This document shows, one piece after another, positions 42,661-53,617 of a stretch of 64,000 nucleotides of DNA. How positions within the stretch are numbered: position 1 is the first letter of the stretch; every line of letters starts with the position of its first letter. The translations under genes and the position numbers were made by a program. Under the pieces are notes generated by a model that saw nothing but the letters and a program-made list of their open reading frames with translations, searched no databases and was not told where the DNA came from. The DNA is from Actinopolyspora erythraea (GTDB lineage Bacteria > Actinomycetota > Actinomycetes > Mycobacteriales > Pseudonocardiaceae), in the NCBI RefSeq assembly GCF_002263515.1, contig NZ_CP022752.1, positions 3,596,001 through 3,660,000 on the forward strand. Direction: 5' to 3'.

Positions 42661-44475
42661 TCACCAGGAACGCAGCGTCGCGATGCGTTCCTCCAGCTGC
42701 TCGATGGTGGCACTGGCTGTTGGCGGGCCGCCACAGACCCGACGCAACTCCTTGTGAATCGCCCCGTAGGGCTTGCCGGTCCGCTGGTGGTGCAGCGAGA
42801 CCACCTTGTTGAGCTCCTTGCGCAGGGCCTTGAGGCGCTCCTGGATGCTCTGGGGACGCTGGTTGGCCCCATCCGTCCCTCCCGCGCCGGCTGTGGCCCC
42901 GCTCCCCGCGCCGGGCGCCGGGGCGGCGGACTGCTCAGCCTTGTGCTGCCGTTCGCGCTTGTCCACCTCACGCAGCTGCTCCTTCTGGCGCTGCTGCAAC
43001 AACGCCCGCACCTGGTCCGGTTCCAGCAGACCGGGCAGACCGATGTAGTCCTGCTCCTCCTCGGTGGTGGCGAAAGCGGCGGTTCCGAACGAGGAGCCGT
43101 CGTAGATGACCTGGTCGAGCTCGGCCTCGGCTCCCAGGGCCGTGTAGGGCTGCTCGTTCTCCCCCGGCTCATCCCGCTGCCGGTTCGCCTCGACGAGCTC
43201 CTGGTCGTTCCAGCCCTCCTTCTCGCGCTGCGGCTTGCCGAGCACGTGATCCCGGTCGGCCTCCAACTGGCTGGCGAGCTCGAGCAACACGGGGACGCTG
43301 GGCAGGAAGATGCTCGCGGTCTCGCCGGAGCGCCTCGCACGTACGAACCTGCCTATGACCTGAGCGAAGAACAGCGGGGTGGAAGCGCTGGTGGCGTAGA
43401 CCCCCACGGCGAGCCGCGGCACGTCCACCCCCTCGCTGACCATCCGAACCGCCACCATCCACCGGTCGTCGGACTCGGCGAACTCCGCGATCCGCTCCGA
43501 GGCCTGCGGATCGTCGGAGACCACCACGACCGGCTCCACGCCACTGATCCGCCGCAGCGTCTTGGCGTAGGCACGGGCGCTCTTCTGGTCCGAAGCGATC
43601 ACCAGCCCTCCGGCGTCGGGCATCCCGTCCCGGCGGAGCTGGGTGAGCCTGGTGTCGGCGGCCTGCAGCACCGAGGGGATCCACTCCCCACCCGGATCCA
43701 GCGCGGTGCGCCACGCGCGAGCGGTCTGCTCGGCGGTCATCGGTTCACCCAGTCGGGCGGTGAACTCGTCACCCGCACTGGTCCGCCAGCGGGCCTCCCC
43801 CGAGTAGGCGAGGAAGATGACCGGACGAACCACCCCGTCCCGTAACGCGTCGGAGTAGCCGTACAGGTGGTCCGCCTTGCTGCGCTGCGCCCCGTCGGAA
43901 TCGGGTTCGTAGGTGATGAACGGGATGGGGTTGTCGTCGGAGCGGAACGGAGTACCGGTCAGGCTGAGCCTGCGCTGGGCCGGGGTGAAGGCCTCTCGGA
44001 CGGCGTCGCCCCAGGACTTGGCGTCACCGGCGTGGTGGACCTCGTCCAGGATCACCAGCGTCTTCCTGCGCTCGGTGCGCACCCGGTGCAGATTGGGATG
44101 TGTGGCGACCTGCGCGTAGGTGAGCACCACCCCCCGGTAGTCCCGGGAGGTCGTACCGTCGGAGTTGCTGAACTCGGAGTCGAGCGGAATGCCCGCACCG
44201 CCCGCGGCGAGCGCCCACTGGTGCTTGAGGTGTTCGGTGGGGGTCACCACCGTCACCGCCTCCACCGTCCGATCCGCCAGCAGCTCGGCGGCCACCCGGA
44301 GCCCGAAGGTGGTCTTACCCGCTCCCGGAGTGGCCACCGCCATGAAGTCCCGCGGCTTGCTCGCGAGATACCTCGTCAGAGCTCTGCGCTGCCAGTCGCG
44401 CAGCGGCTTCTCGTTGGCCTTCGACGGGTCGCTGAGCACCGAACGAACGGATTGGTCAACTTGCGCCTCGGACAC
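42661..44475 (-). CDS. DEAD/DEAH-box helicase (SF2, XPB/UvrB-like core)
   Basis: A 604-residue helicase. With the GTG at 44475 as start, Walker A (TPGAGKTT) is at 49-56 and the DEVH box at 144-147; motif III is LSLTGTPFRSDD and motif VI is FAQVIGRFVRARRSG. The C-terminal 200 residues include a charged coiled-coil-like segment (RALLQQRQKEQLREVDKRER) and an Ala/Gly linker. Such proteins are common in actinobacteria and probably act in DNA repair. An upstream TTG at 44505 is an alternative start. Confidence 0.88.
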   Translation of the reverse strand: MSEAQVDQSVRSVLSDPSKANEKPLRDWQRRALTRYLASKPRDFMAVATPGAGKTTFGLRVAAELLADRTVEAVTVVTPTEHLKHQWALAAGGAGIPLDSEFSNSDGTTSRDYRGVVLTYAQVATHPNLHRVRTERRKTLVILDEVHHAGDAKSWGDAVREAFTPAQRRLSLTGTPFRSDDNPIPFITYEPDSDGAQRSKADHLYGYSDALRDGVVRPVIFLAYSGEARWRTSAGDEFTARLGEPMTAEQTARAWRTALDPGGEWIPSVLQAADTRLTQLRRDGMPDAGGLVIASDQKSARAYAKTLRRISGVEPVVVVSDDPQASERIAEFAESDDRWMVAVRMVSEGVDVPRLAVGVYATSASTPLFFAQVIGRFVRARRSGETASIFLPSVPVLLELASQLEADRDHVLGKPQREKEGWNDQELVEANRQRDEPGENEQPYTALGAEAELDQVIYDGSSFGTAAFATTEEEQDYIGLPGLLEPDQVRALLQQRQKEQLREVDKRERQHKAEQSAAPAPGAGSGATAGAGGTDGANQRPQSIQERLKALRKELNKVVSLHHQRTGKPYGAIHKELRRVCGGPPTASATIEQLEERIATLRSW

Positions 44476-44702
44476 GCTCGTCTGCCACTCCTTTCCGATC
44501 AACAACCCCCGGCCGGAGCCATCCGCCTCAGTCGGCCGAAATCCTCGGCGGTGATACTTCGTGCGACACCGAGAACCCCCGGGAGCCTACCGCTCGACCC
44601 CGCGCCAGCGAGCCCGCAGGGGCGGGGCCGGTCGAGAATGAGGGGCCGTGACGACGACCGCTCGTACAGCGGCCACCGGTGCGACGACATCCTGGAAGTG
44701 GC

Positions 44703-45815
44703 ATGAATCCGAGTTCCAACCGCGACGGGCGGAGGCGCTCACGCGGCCCGGCGCGCGGACTCTGGCGCCTGGTGGGCCACACCCTGCGCAAGTCGTGGGA
44801 CGACGACATCTTCTCGGAGTCGGCCGCCGCCGCGTTCTGGCAGACGCTGTCGCTGCCGCCGCTGCTGCTGGGCCTGCTCGGCAGCCTCGGCTTCGTGGGC
44901 GAGTGGTTGGGGCCCGAAGTGGTCGGGACCATGCAACGACGAGTCGTGGAGTTCGCCGGGACGGTGTTCAGCGACAACGTCGTCGACCAGATCATCCGCC
45001 CCACCGCCGCCGACATCCTCACCAGCGGCAGGACGAGAGTGGTCTCGGTGGCGTTCCTGCTGTCGCTGTGGGCCGGCTCGTCCGCCCTGGCCTCTTTGAT
45101 CGACTCGATCACCCTGGCCTACGACCAGTACATGGTCCGCAACCCCGTCTGGCAACGGGCGCTGGCGCTGTTGCTGTACCTGGCCAGTCTGGTGATCGCG
45201 GTACTGGTCCTGCCCCTGACCGCACTGGGCCCCAGGTGGCTGCTGGACGTGATGCCGGAATGGCTGCGCGCGGACGTGACCGTGCTCATCAGGCTGCTGT
45301 ACTTCCCCGTGACCGGGACGCTGCTGGTACTGGCGCTGGCGACGCTGTACAAGCTCGCGCTCCCCCGCAAGCTTCCCTGGCACCGCGGCCTGCCCGGAGC
45401 GCTGCTGGCGATGCTGGTGTTCCTGTGCTCCAGCGTGGGACTGCGCGTCTACATAACCTGGGTGACCAGTACCGGATACACCTACGGTGCGCTGGCCACC
45501 CCCATAGCCTTCCTGCTGTTCGCCTTCTTCATCGGCTTCGCGGTGGTGGGCGGAGCGCAGTTCAACAACGCCATCCAGCGAATGTGGCCCGCCGGGATGA
45601 CACGGCGGGAACGACGACGCTGGCGACGGCTGGAGATGCAGCGCGCCGCGCAGCGGCTGCGGACCGAGCGGGGCTACGAGGCCTGGCGGGACGGAAACCC
45701 CCAGGGCGGGCAGGACCACCGGGCCCACGGCGCCCGGGACCGTTCCACCGACGCACCTCCGGAGGCCGGACCGCCTCCCCACGGGCACCCACCGACCGGC
45801 CCCGCGCCGCGATGA
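44703..45815 (+). CDS. YihY/BrkB-family membrane protein
   Basis: A 370-residue protein with about six membrane helices. Family landmarks are DDIFSESAAAAFWQTLSLPP, WLLDVMPEWLRADVTVLIRL, GALLAMLVFLCSSVGLRVYI and the YGALATPIAFLLFAFFIGFA segment near the end. A long, polar, probably disordered C-terminal tail follows (His/Pro/Gly-rich). Its function is uncertain; despite the former name it is not an RNase. M. tuberculosis has a relative, Rv2707, between sigA and sigB, matching this position. The frame could also start at 44679. Confidence 0.88.
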   Translation: MNPSSNRDGRRRSRGPARGLWRLVGHTLRKSWDDDIFSESAAAAFWQTLSLPPLLLGLLGSLGFVGEWLGPEVVGTMQRRVVEFAGTVFSDNVVDQIIRPTAADILTSGRTRVVSVAFLLSLWAGSSALASLIDSITLAYDQYMVRNPVWQRALALLLYLASLVIAVLVLPLTALGPRWLLDVMPEWLRADVTVLIRLLYFPVTGTLLVLALATLYKLALPRKLPWHRGLPGALLAMLVFLCSSVGLRVYITWVTSTGYTYGALATPIAFLLFAFFIGFAVVGGAQFNNAIQRMWPAGMTRRERRRWRRLEMQRAAQRLRTERGYEAWRDGNPQGGQDHRAHGARDRSTDAPPEAGPPPHGHPPTGPAPR

Positions 45816-46040
45816 GGACTCCACGACGGGCGGCGCCCCACCCGGATGCCCCGGAGAACACCAGCCCCGCGCGGACCGAGCGGTTCCCGGGGTGTGAAGG
45901 CGGACGCGTCGCGGATCGTTGGACGCGTCCGGCTCCCGGCGTGGACCGCGAGGTCACGAGGCGCCGATCACGCGGGAGATGACCGGCCACGCGAGCGAGC
46001 CCGGTCACTGGCTCCGAAACGGGACGGGCCGCGAGCGGTC

Positions 46041-46292
46041 CTACTCGTCGTCGCCGCCGGGCGGAAGCCCCTCGAAGATCTCCTTGCACTCCGGGCACAC
46101 GGGAGAGCCGGGCTTGGCCGACTTGGTGACCGGGAAGACGGCACCGCACAACGCCACCACGTGACTGCCCATCACGGCGCTCTCGGCGATCTTGTCCTTC
46201 TGGACGTAGTGGAACACCTCGGGCCGGTCGTCACTGGTCTGTTCGGTGTTCTCCGGCCGGGTGTCGGTCTCGGGAAGGGTCGTCGTACTCAT
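46041..46292 (-). CDS. DUF3039 zinc-ribbon protein
   Basis: An 83-residue actinobacterial protein. It has a basic core VFHYVQKDKIAESAVMGSHV, then a zinc-binding pair formed by ALCGAVF and SPVCPECKEIFEG. The N-terminal 25 residues are Thr/Glu-rich. The family is of unknown function and close in size and cysteine layout to other small zinc ribbons in this window (DUF4193, DUF7455). The start ATG at 46292 lies very close to the preceding sequence GATGGTGTT without a ribosome binding site, which suggests a leaderless transcript. Confidence 0.85.
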   Translation of the reverse strand: MSTTTLPETDTRPENTEQTSDDRPEVFHYVQKDKIAESAVMGSHVVALCGAVFPVTKSAKPGSPVCPECKEIFEGLPPGGDDE

Positions 46293-46389
46293 AACACCAT
46301 GATGCCCCACGCGAAGGGCCGCCGACGGCATCGGTGGCGGCGCTCCCGCGAAACCACCCGCGGCCAGGCCTCGCGGTCGGGCCCCGCGG

Positions 46390-46716
46390 TCACCGGCCGT
46401 CGATGATCCGGTGCTCCGAGGTCTCCACTTCCCGCTGCTTGGAGCTCCGGTGGAACCGGTTGACGTGCTCGCTCTTGCGCGGCGGCCGATCGTTGGCGAC
46501 CAGCACCGCTATCCAGGGCAACGGGATGGAGACGGCGATGATGAGCAGGGAAAGCCACCAGATCGGATAGACCAGGACGGCCAGCACCAGGCACGGGATG
46601 CGCAAGGACATCATCAGGGCGTACTTCTTGCGCCTCGCCGCCTGCTGATCGTCGTACGACGGCTCCGCCTCGGTGATCAGCACCGGGGTGTCGTCACTAC
46701 GCTGGAAGCCACTCAC
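46390..46716 (-). CDS. DUF3099 membrane protein
   Basis: A 108-residue protein with two membrane helices in the middle (SLRIPCLVLAVLVYPIWWLS and LLIIAVSIPLPWIAVLVAND) and a basic cytoplasmic tail (RPPRKSEHVNRFHRSSKQRE). GGAGGT lies six bases before the GTG at 46716. The function is unknown. It lies 97 bp upstream of the DUF3039 gene on the same strand and may be co-transcribed with it. Confidence 0.85.
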   Translation of the reverse strand: MSGFQRSDDTPVLITEAEPSYDDQQAARRKKYALMMSLRIPCLVLAVLVYPIWWLSLLIIAVSIPLPWIAVLVANDRPPRKSEHVNRFHRSSKQREVETSEHRIIDGR

Positions 46717-46871
46717 GACACCACCTCCACACCCCATCGTCCCACTCACCCGCACCGCGACGCAGGCCCCCACGGGGAATCGACCCCCGGCAAAGCGAAA
46801 TCGGCGAGACCGAAACCTCCGACGACGGCTTCGACGGCCAGGGGTGTGCCGAACCGGGAGGCCACAGCCGT

Positions 46872-48400
46872 GTGAGGATCGAGGACGTGACTCCCGAACT
46901 ATCGCACGACCGCATCGATCGGCTACGCGAGGCCTTGCTGGCCGCGAACTACACCGCTGACGGGGTGGTCGACTCGTTGGGGCCGCTGGCTCACTCCGCC
47001 CTGGGCAGGGGCGAACCCGAACCGGCGATCCGAGCCACCGCCGAAGCCGGGGCGCTCGGCACGCTCATCCGTTTGTTCCTCGTCGGGGATCCGGTGGCCC
47101 CGGAAGCGGCCGAGCGGGCGCTGCGCCCGCTTCCCCTGGAGGAGGCACTGGCCGGGGGCATCGTGGTGCGGGACGGCGACTCGGTGCGTGCTGGGCTGGA
47201 CGTCCGGCCGCACGCCGCCACCGGGAACTCGTGGTGGATCATCTCCGACCTGGACGCGGAGGTGCGCCCCTCGCACCTGCCGGTTTCCCGCGAGCACGTC
47301 CTCGGCGTGGGACAGGCTTCGCTGAGCCTGGTCCGCGCCACCCCCGCCAGGCGGGTCGGCTCGCTGCTGGACCTGGGAACGGGGTGCGGAGTGCAGGCGC
47401 TGCACGCGAGCACGCACGCGGACCACGTGACCGTCACCGACGTCTCCGAGCGGGCCCTGGCACTCGCCGAGGCCACCTTCCGGTTGAACCGGATCGAGGT
47501 GGAGCGGCTCCGGGGCGACTGGTTCTCCCCCGTGGAGGGCCGCCGCTTCGACCAGGTGGTGTGCAACCCGCCGTTCGTGGTCGGCCCCGCCCGGACCGAC
47601 TTCGTGTACCGCGACTCCGGGATGTCCGGTGACGACGCGAGCGCCCTCGTGCTGGGCAGGGTTCCGGAACTGCTCAACGAGGAGGGCACCGGGCACGTGC
47701 TGGCCTCCTGGCTGCACCGGGAGGACGAGGACTGGCGGGAACGGGTCAGCGGCTGGCTGCGGCACGACGACGTGGACGCGTGGTTCGTGCAACGCGATGT
47801 GGCCGACCCCGAGCTGTACGTCGGCACGTGGTTGCGGGACGCCGGAATCGACCCGAAGTCGGACGCCGGTCGGCGCAAGGCCGGGGAGTGGCTGGAGTGG
47901 TTCGAGGCCAACGAGGTGACGGCTGTCGGCTTCGGGTTCGTGACGCTGCGCCGCACTTCCGGAGGGCAGCCCGGGCGGGTGGTCTGCGAGGACCTCCGAC
48001 AGGCCTTCGACGATCCGCTCGGCGCCGAGGCCGAGGAGTGGTTGCGTAGGGTCGAGTGGCTCCGGCAGCGCCCCACCTCGGAGGAACTGCTGCGCAGCCC
48101 GCTGGTGACCGCTCCCGGACTGGTGCTCGAACAGGTCAGCTCCCCGGAGTCGGACGGCTGGAGCACGTTCGTGCACCGGCTGCACCGCACCGACGGCCCG
48201 GGGTGGCAGCACGAGGTCGACGAAACGGGGGCCAAGCTGATCGCGGGCTGTCAGGGCGCGCTAGCCACCGACGAGCTCCTGGAACTGCTGGCAGCAGGCT
48301 ACGGGGCCGATCCGGTGGAAATGACCCGCTCGGCCGAGCCGGTGCTTCGCGAGCTGATCCAGCACGGCATGCTGCTGCCCGCGGAATGGCGGGAGCAGCG

Positions 48401-48404
<4 letters not shown>
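46872..48404 (+). CDS. Class I SAM-dependent methyltransferase (HemK/RsmC-like)
   Basis: A 510-residue protein. A helical N-terminal domain (about 1-150) precedes a Rossmann methyltransferase domain with SLLDLGTGCGVQALHAS (SAM motif I), VTVTDVSERALALA (motif II) and the NPPF catalytic motif (VVCNPPFVVGP) at about 237-240, which marks N-methylation of a base or amide. A C-terminal domain of about 180 residues is less familiar. Substrates in this subgroup are unknown; rRNA or protein glutamine are candidates. Its stop overlaps the dtd ATG (ATGA), so they are co-translated. Confidence 0.85.
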
Positions 48405-50375
<1,971 letters not shown>

Positions 50376-50950
50376 GCGCACGGTTCATTCGGAACGACGA
50401 GAGCAGCTCATTCGGAAGACCGCAGGACAGCGCACTCGCGGCTTCCGCCTCTCCGGGGGAGGGTCCTCTCCCACACGGGCACCGGTCACGTCGAGTGTGA
50501 CGACGCTGACGTCCACCGTTCGACGGATCCGGGAACGATTTCGAAGCCGTGTGCGTTTTCCGGGTAACCAAACCACAACACAACGCCCGACCGCCGGTCC
50601 CCATGACCGGCTCACCGGTCGAACCCACGCGCCACCGCTCCACGGTGGCCGGTGTGGGAGCACCAAGGGCGACGACACGCGACGACGGACATGCGACAGG
50701 CCGCGAGACAGCCGTTTCCGAGTACCCGAACCACAAGGCCGCAGCTCTGTTCCGCCGGTTCGACCCCGCCATGGTCGACCGGGCGGGCACCGAGAACCGA
50801 ACCGACTCAACCGCCGGCACCACCGGGCAACGATACTACCGACGAAGGACGAACCGTTCCCACCACACCGAGCGTACCCGTCCTTCGTGTGGCGCGGTGG
50901 TGTGCCGACGCACCGGCACCCGACAACCAGCCCGTCAGGGAGGTAGCTCT
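50376..50950. other. Upstream region of sigB
   Basis: About 575 bp without a gene. It carries the GGGAAC/GTT promoter pair at 50531-50557 and a CCACCG-CTCCA-CGGTGG hairpin near 50634. The leader from that promoter would be about 385 bases. Open frames here have no protein-like features. Confidence 0.5.
50531..50557 (+). promoter_or_regulatory. Stress-type promoter of sigB (GGGAAC-N18-GTT)
   Basis: GGGAAC (50531-50536), 18 bases, GTT (50555-50557). This fits the SigE/SigH/SigR consensus. In M. tuberculosis sigB is transcribed by SigE and SigH from such a promoter, so conservation of this wiring is likely. Confidence 0.6.
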
Positions 50951-51922
50951 ATGACCGTCCCGCAGACCACAGCCCCGGACGTCACCAACGAGGCCGACCT
51001 CGACAACCAGGGGCCATCGGCCGATCTGGTGCGGGTCTACCTCAATGGTATCGGGCGTACCGCGCTGCTCAGCGCCCAGGACGAGGTGGACCTCGCCAAA
51101 CGAATCGAAGCGGGCGTGTTCGCCAAGCACCTGCTGGACACCTCCGAGGACATGACCCGGGAACGTCGCTCCGAGCTCAAGGCGGTGGTGCGCGACGGCC
51201 GTGACGCGAAGAACCACCTGATGGAGGCCAACCTGCGGTTGGTGGTCAGCCTCGCCAAGCGCTACACCGGGCGGGGGATGCCGCTGTTGGACCTCATCCA
51301 GGAGGGCAACCTGGGCCTGATCCGCGCGGTCGAGAAGTTCGACTACACCAAGGGCTACAAGTTCTCCACCTACGCCACCTGGTGGATCCGGCAGGCCATC
51401 ACGCGCGGCATGGCCGACCAGAGTCGCACCATCCGCCTTCCGGTCCACCTGGTCGAGCAGGTCAACAAACTCGCCCGGATCAAGCGGGACCTGCACCAGA
51501 AACTCGGCAGGGAGGCGACCGAGGAGGAGATCGCCTCCGAGGCGGACATGCCGGTGGAAAAGGTGATCGACCTCATGGACCACTCCAAGGATCCGGTCAG
51601 CCTGGACATGCCGGTCGGCTCGGAGGAGGACGCTCCGCTCGGGGACTTCATCGAGGACTCCGAGAGCGCCGACGCTGAGAACGCCGTGATCTCCGGTTTC
51701 CTGCAGGACGACCTGCGCCGTGTGCTGGACACCCTGGAGGGCCGTGAGCAGCAGGTCATCCGGATGCGCTACGGCCTGGACGACGGCCAGCCGCGCACCC
51801 TGGACCAGATCGGCAAGGCGTTCGGCCTGTCTCGGGAACGGGTTCGCCAGATCGAGCGGGAGGTCATGTCCAAGCTGCGGCAGGGCGACCGGGCGAACAA
51901 GCTGCGTTCCTACGCGAGCTGA
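50951..51922 (+). CDS. sigB: Group 2 (principal-like) sigma factor SigB
   Basis: A 323-residue sigma factor, the same length I recall for mycobacterial SigB. Region 1.2 ([20 protein letters not shown]) follows a 25-residue leader; regions 2.1-2.4 ([40 protein letters not shown]) are nearly identical to SigA; region 4 ends [20 protein letters not shown]. It lacks the long acidic and Lys-rich N-terminus of SigA. It probably drives stationary-phase and stress genes. AGGGAGGT lies seven bases before the ATG. SigA-SigB-IdeR order is the same as in M. tuberculosis. Confidence 0.95.
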   Translation: MTVPQTTAPDVTNEADLDNQGPSADLVRVYLNGIGRTALLSAQDEVDLAKRIEAGVFAKHLLDTSEDMTRERRSELKAVVRDGRDAKNHLMEANLRLVVSLAKRYTGRGMPLLDLIQEGNLGLIRAVEKFDYTKGYKFSTYATWWIRQAITRGMADQSRTIRLPVHLVEQVNKLARIKRDLHQKLGREATEEEIASEADMPVEKVIDLMDHSKDPVSLDMPVGSEEDAPLGDFIEDSESADAENAVISGFLQDDLRRVLDTLEGREQQVIRMRYGLDDGQPRTLDQIGKAFGLSRERVRQIEREVMSKLRQGDRANKLRSYAS

Positions 51923-51939
51923 GCCGGGGAGTTCCCGCA

Positions 51940-51986
51940 CCGGGGTGTCCGGACCCGCTCGTCCGGCACCCCGGCACTCCGGGGTG
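51940..51986. terminator. Alternative hairpins after sigB
   Basis: CCGGGGTG-T-CCGGAC pairs with GTCCGGCACCCCGG (51940-51974; one bulged T). The right arm can instead pair with the following CCGGGGTG (51967-51986, four-base loop). The two are mutually exclusive. They lie between convergent genes, so a two-way terminator is likely. Confidence 0.65.
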
Positions 51987-52007
51987 CCCGCGGCGCCCCG
52001 GGCAACG

Positions 52008-52739
52008 TCACTCGCCGGGGAGGAGAAACCGCCGTCGCCAGCTCTCGATCTCGTCGGGACTGGCTCCGTGCCGCATCAGCCACCCGGCGGCACCGTCGCG
52101 GTGTGACTCGACGCGCTGGAGCGCGTGCTCGATGGCGTACGCTGGCGCGGAGACGAGTTCGTTGACGTCGGACTCCTCCACTCCCGGTGGCAGTTCCGGC
52201 GTGATCCGAAGCCTCCGGAGCACCTGGGACATGTTGCGGTCGGTGTGCGTGTAGTCGGCGACCACCGCGTCGTAACGAACCCCCGCCGTACGCAGCAGCA
52301 GCGCGCAGACCACACCGGTGCGGTCCTTACCGGCGGCGCAGTGCACCAGCACGGGACCGTCGGTCTCGACGGCGATCCGGAACGTCTCCAGCAACCGCTT
52401 CGGCGCGAAGTCCAGCATGTGGCCGTACAGCTCCGACAGGGTCAGCCAGGGGTCTTCGCCCGACTCACCCCGCAGCCCTTCGAGCAGCGGGATCCGGTGG
52501 ACCGTACTCACGCCCTCCAGCGGGTGCACGGCATCGCTTTCCGTGCCGGTGTCGCGCAGATCTATCACCGCGCGGGGTGGCCAGTGGGTAGCTTCCTCCG
52601 GATGCCGGTCCCCCTCGTACGGGGCGTCGCCGCGCAACAGCACGCCATGCCTGGTGGTGACGCCGTTCTCGACGGGCAGTCCGCCCAGGTCTCGAAAGTT
52701 GACCAGTCCGTTCGGAACGCCGCCGCTCCGTTCTGCCAT
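52008..52739 (-). CDS. Tyrosine-protein phosphatase (PtpB-like dual-specificity family)
   Basis: A 243-residue phosphatase. The P-loop HCAAGKDRTGV has Cys134 and Arg140; Asp/Arg-rich AVIDLRDTGTE and the start NGLVNFRDLGGLPV are typical of the family that includes M. tuberculosis PtpB. It would dephosphorylate phosphotyrosine or phosphoinositides. No signal peptide is present, so it is cytoplasmic unless secreted by another route. The ATG at 52739 was chosen because upstream residues are unlike the family. Confidence 0.9.
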   Translation of the reverse strand: MAERSGGVPNGLVNFRDLGGLPVENGVTTRHGVLLRGDAPYEGDRHPEEATHWPPRAVIDLRDTGTESDAVHPLEGVSTVHRIPLLEGLRGESGEDPWLTLSELYGHMLDFAPKRLLETFRIAVETDGPVLVHCAAGKDRTGVVCALLLRTAGVRYDAVVADYTHTDRNMSQVLRRLRITPELPPGVEESDVNELVSAPAYAIEHALQRVESHRDGAAGWLMRHGASPDEIESWRRRFLLPGE

Positions 52740-53043
52740 GGGAATGCGACCTTTCGCCGTAACACGTATCCGGAAATCTTCCGCACACGCAATCATCGAC
52801 AGGGTCGCAGTTTTTTCGCCCGGTCTGAAGGCTCCGGCAGTGGCAACGACCACGGGAGAACGGACCACCGGCATGACGCACGTCTCCCGCGGGAGGCTTC
52901 TCCCACGGGAGAGCACCGGCCCTCGCCGGACTGCCCGAAGGGCCGGTGGCGCTGCTCCCACCTCATCATCCCGTTGCGAGCACCCCGTAACCCGAGGTCG
53001 CGAAGAACAGGGAACGACGAAGCGGCGAGCACGGACGGAGCGC
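52740..53043. other. Upstream region of the phosphatase gene
   Basis: About 300 bp of mixed composition without a supported gene. It includes an AGTTTTTTCGCCC stretch near 52808 and a GCCTTCAGAC-like promoter zone for the phosphatase, but no firm promoter call. Confidence 0.4.
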
Positions 53044-53541
53044 TCATTCGTCCGCGGGTACCTTCACCTCGCGCTGGGTGAGAACCACGGTTCGATCCGA
53101 GAGAGGTTCGCTCAGCGAGGCGGCGACCGGTGGATAGCGCAGATCCATGGTGCACGGCCCGGAAGGTTCCTCGGTCTCCTCGACCAGAGCGAGTTCGACC
53201 CGTTCCGCGTTCTGCTCGGTCACCTCGGCGCGCACACTGCCGCAGCCGCCCTCCTGGCCGATCGCCACGACCTCCCTGCCAGAGTTCCTCGTCCACACCT
53301 GGCGCGGGTAACCGTCCGGCAGTGCGGAAGCGTCGACCTGCCCGGCGGGAACCTCGGTGCCCTTCGGCTCCCGCTCCGGGGGCTGTCCGGCACCGCCGGG
53401 AGACTCACCCGTGGAGCGCTGTTGTCCGGAGGGCGGTGGTGGCGGTGGAGCTCCGAAACCGACGTCGGACTGCTCCTCGGCACAGGCGGTCAGCGCGAAA
53501 AGCATCGCGCAGGCACCCAGTAGTGTTGGTAGGCGTCTCAT
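53044..53541 (-). CDS. Hypothetical lipoprotein
   Basis: A 165-residue exported protein, not recognised. The ATG at 53541 begins a signal peptide with lipobox FALTACAEEQ, so the mature protein starts at the cysteine and is lipid-anchored. A Pro/Gly-rich linker (APPPPPPSGQQ) follows, then a compact domain of about 85 residues with two cysteines in EGGCGSVRAE and SGPCTMDLRYP that could form a disulfide. Its role is unknown; the domain fold suggests binding rather than catalysis. Confidence 0.75.
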   Translation of the reverse strand: MRRLPTLLGACAMLFALTACAEEQSDVGFGAPPPPPPSGQQRSTGESPGGAGQPPEREPKGTEVPAGQVDASALPDGYPRQVWTRNSGREVVAIGQEGGCGSVRAEVTEQNAERVELALVEETEEPSGPCTMDLRYPPVAASLSEPLSDRTVVLTQREVKVPADE

Positions 53542-53617
53542 ACCGGATGGACGTGGGTGCCCCACCAACCGGTTGCGCCGCGTGGCTCATTGGCGACAAC
53601 CCGAAACGGGAACCCGG

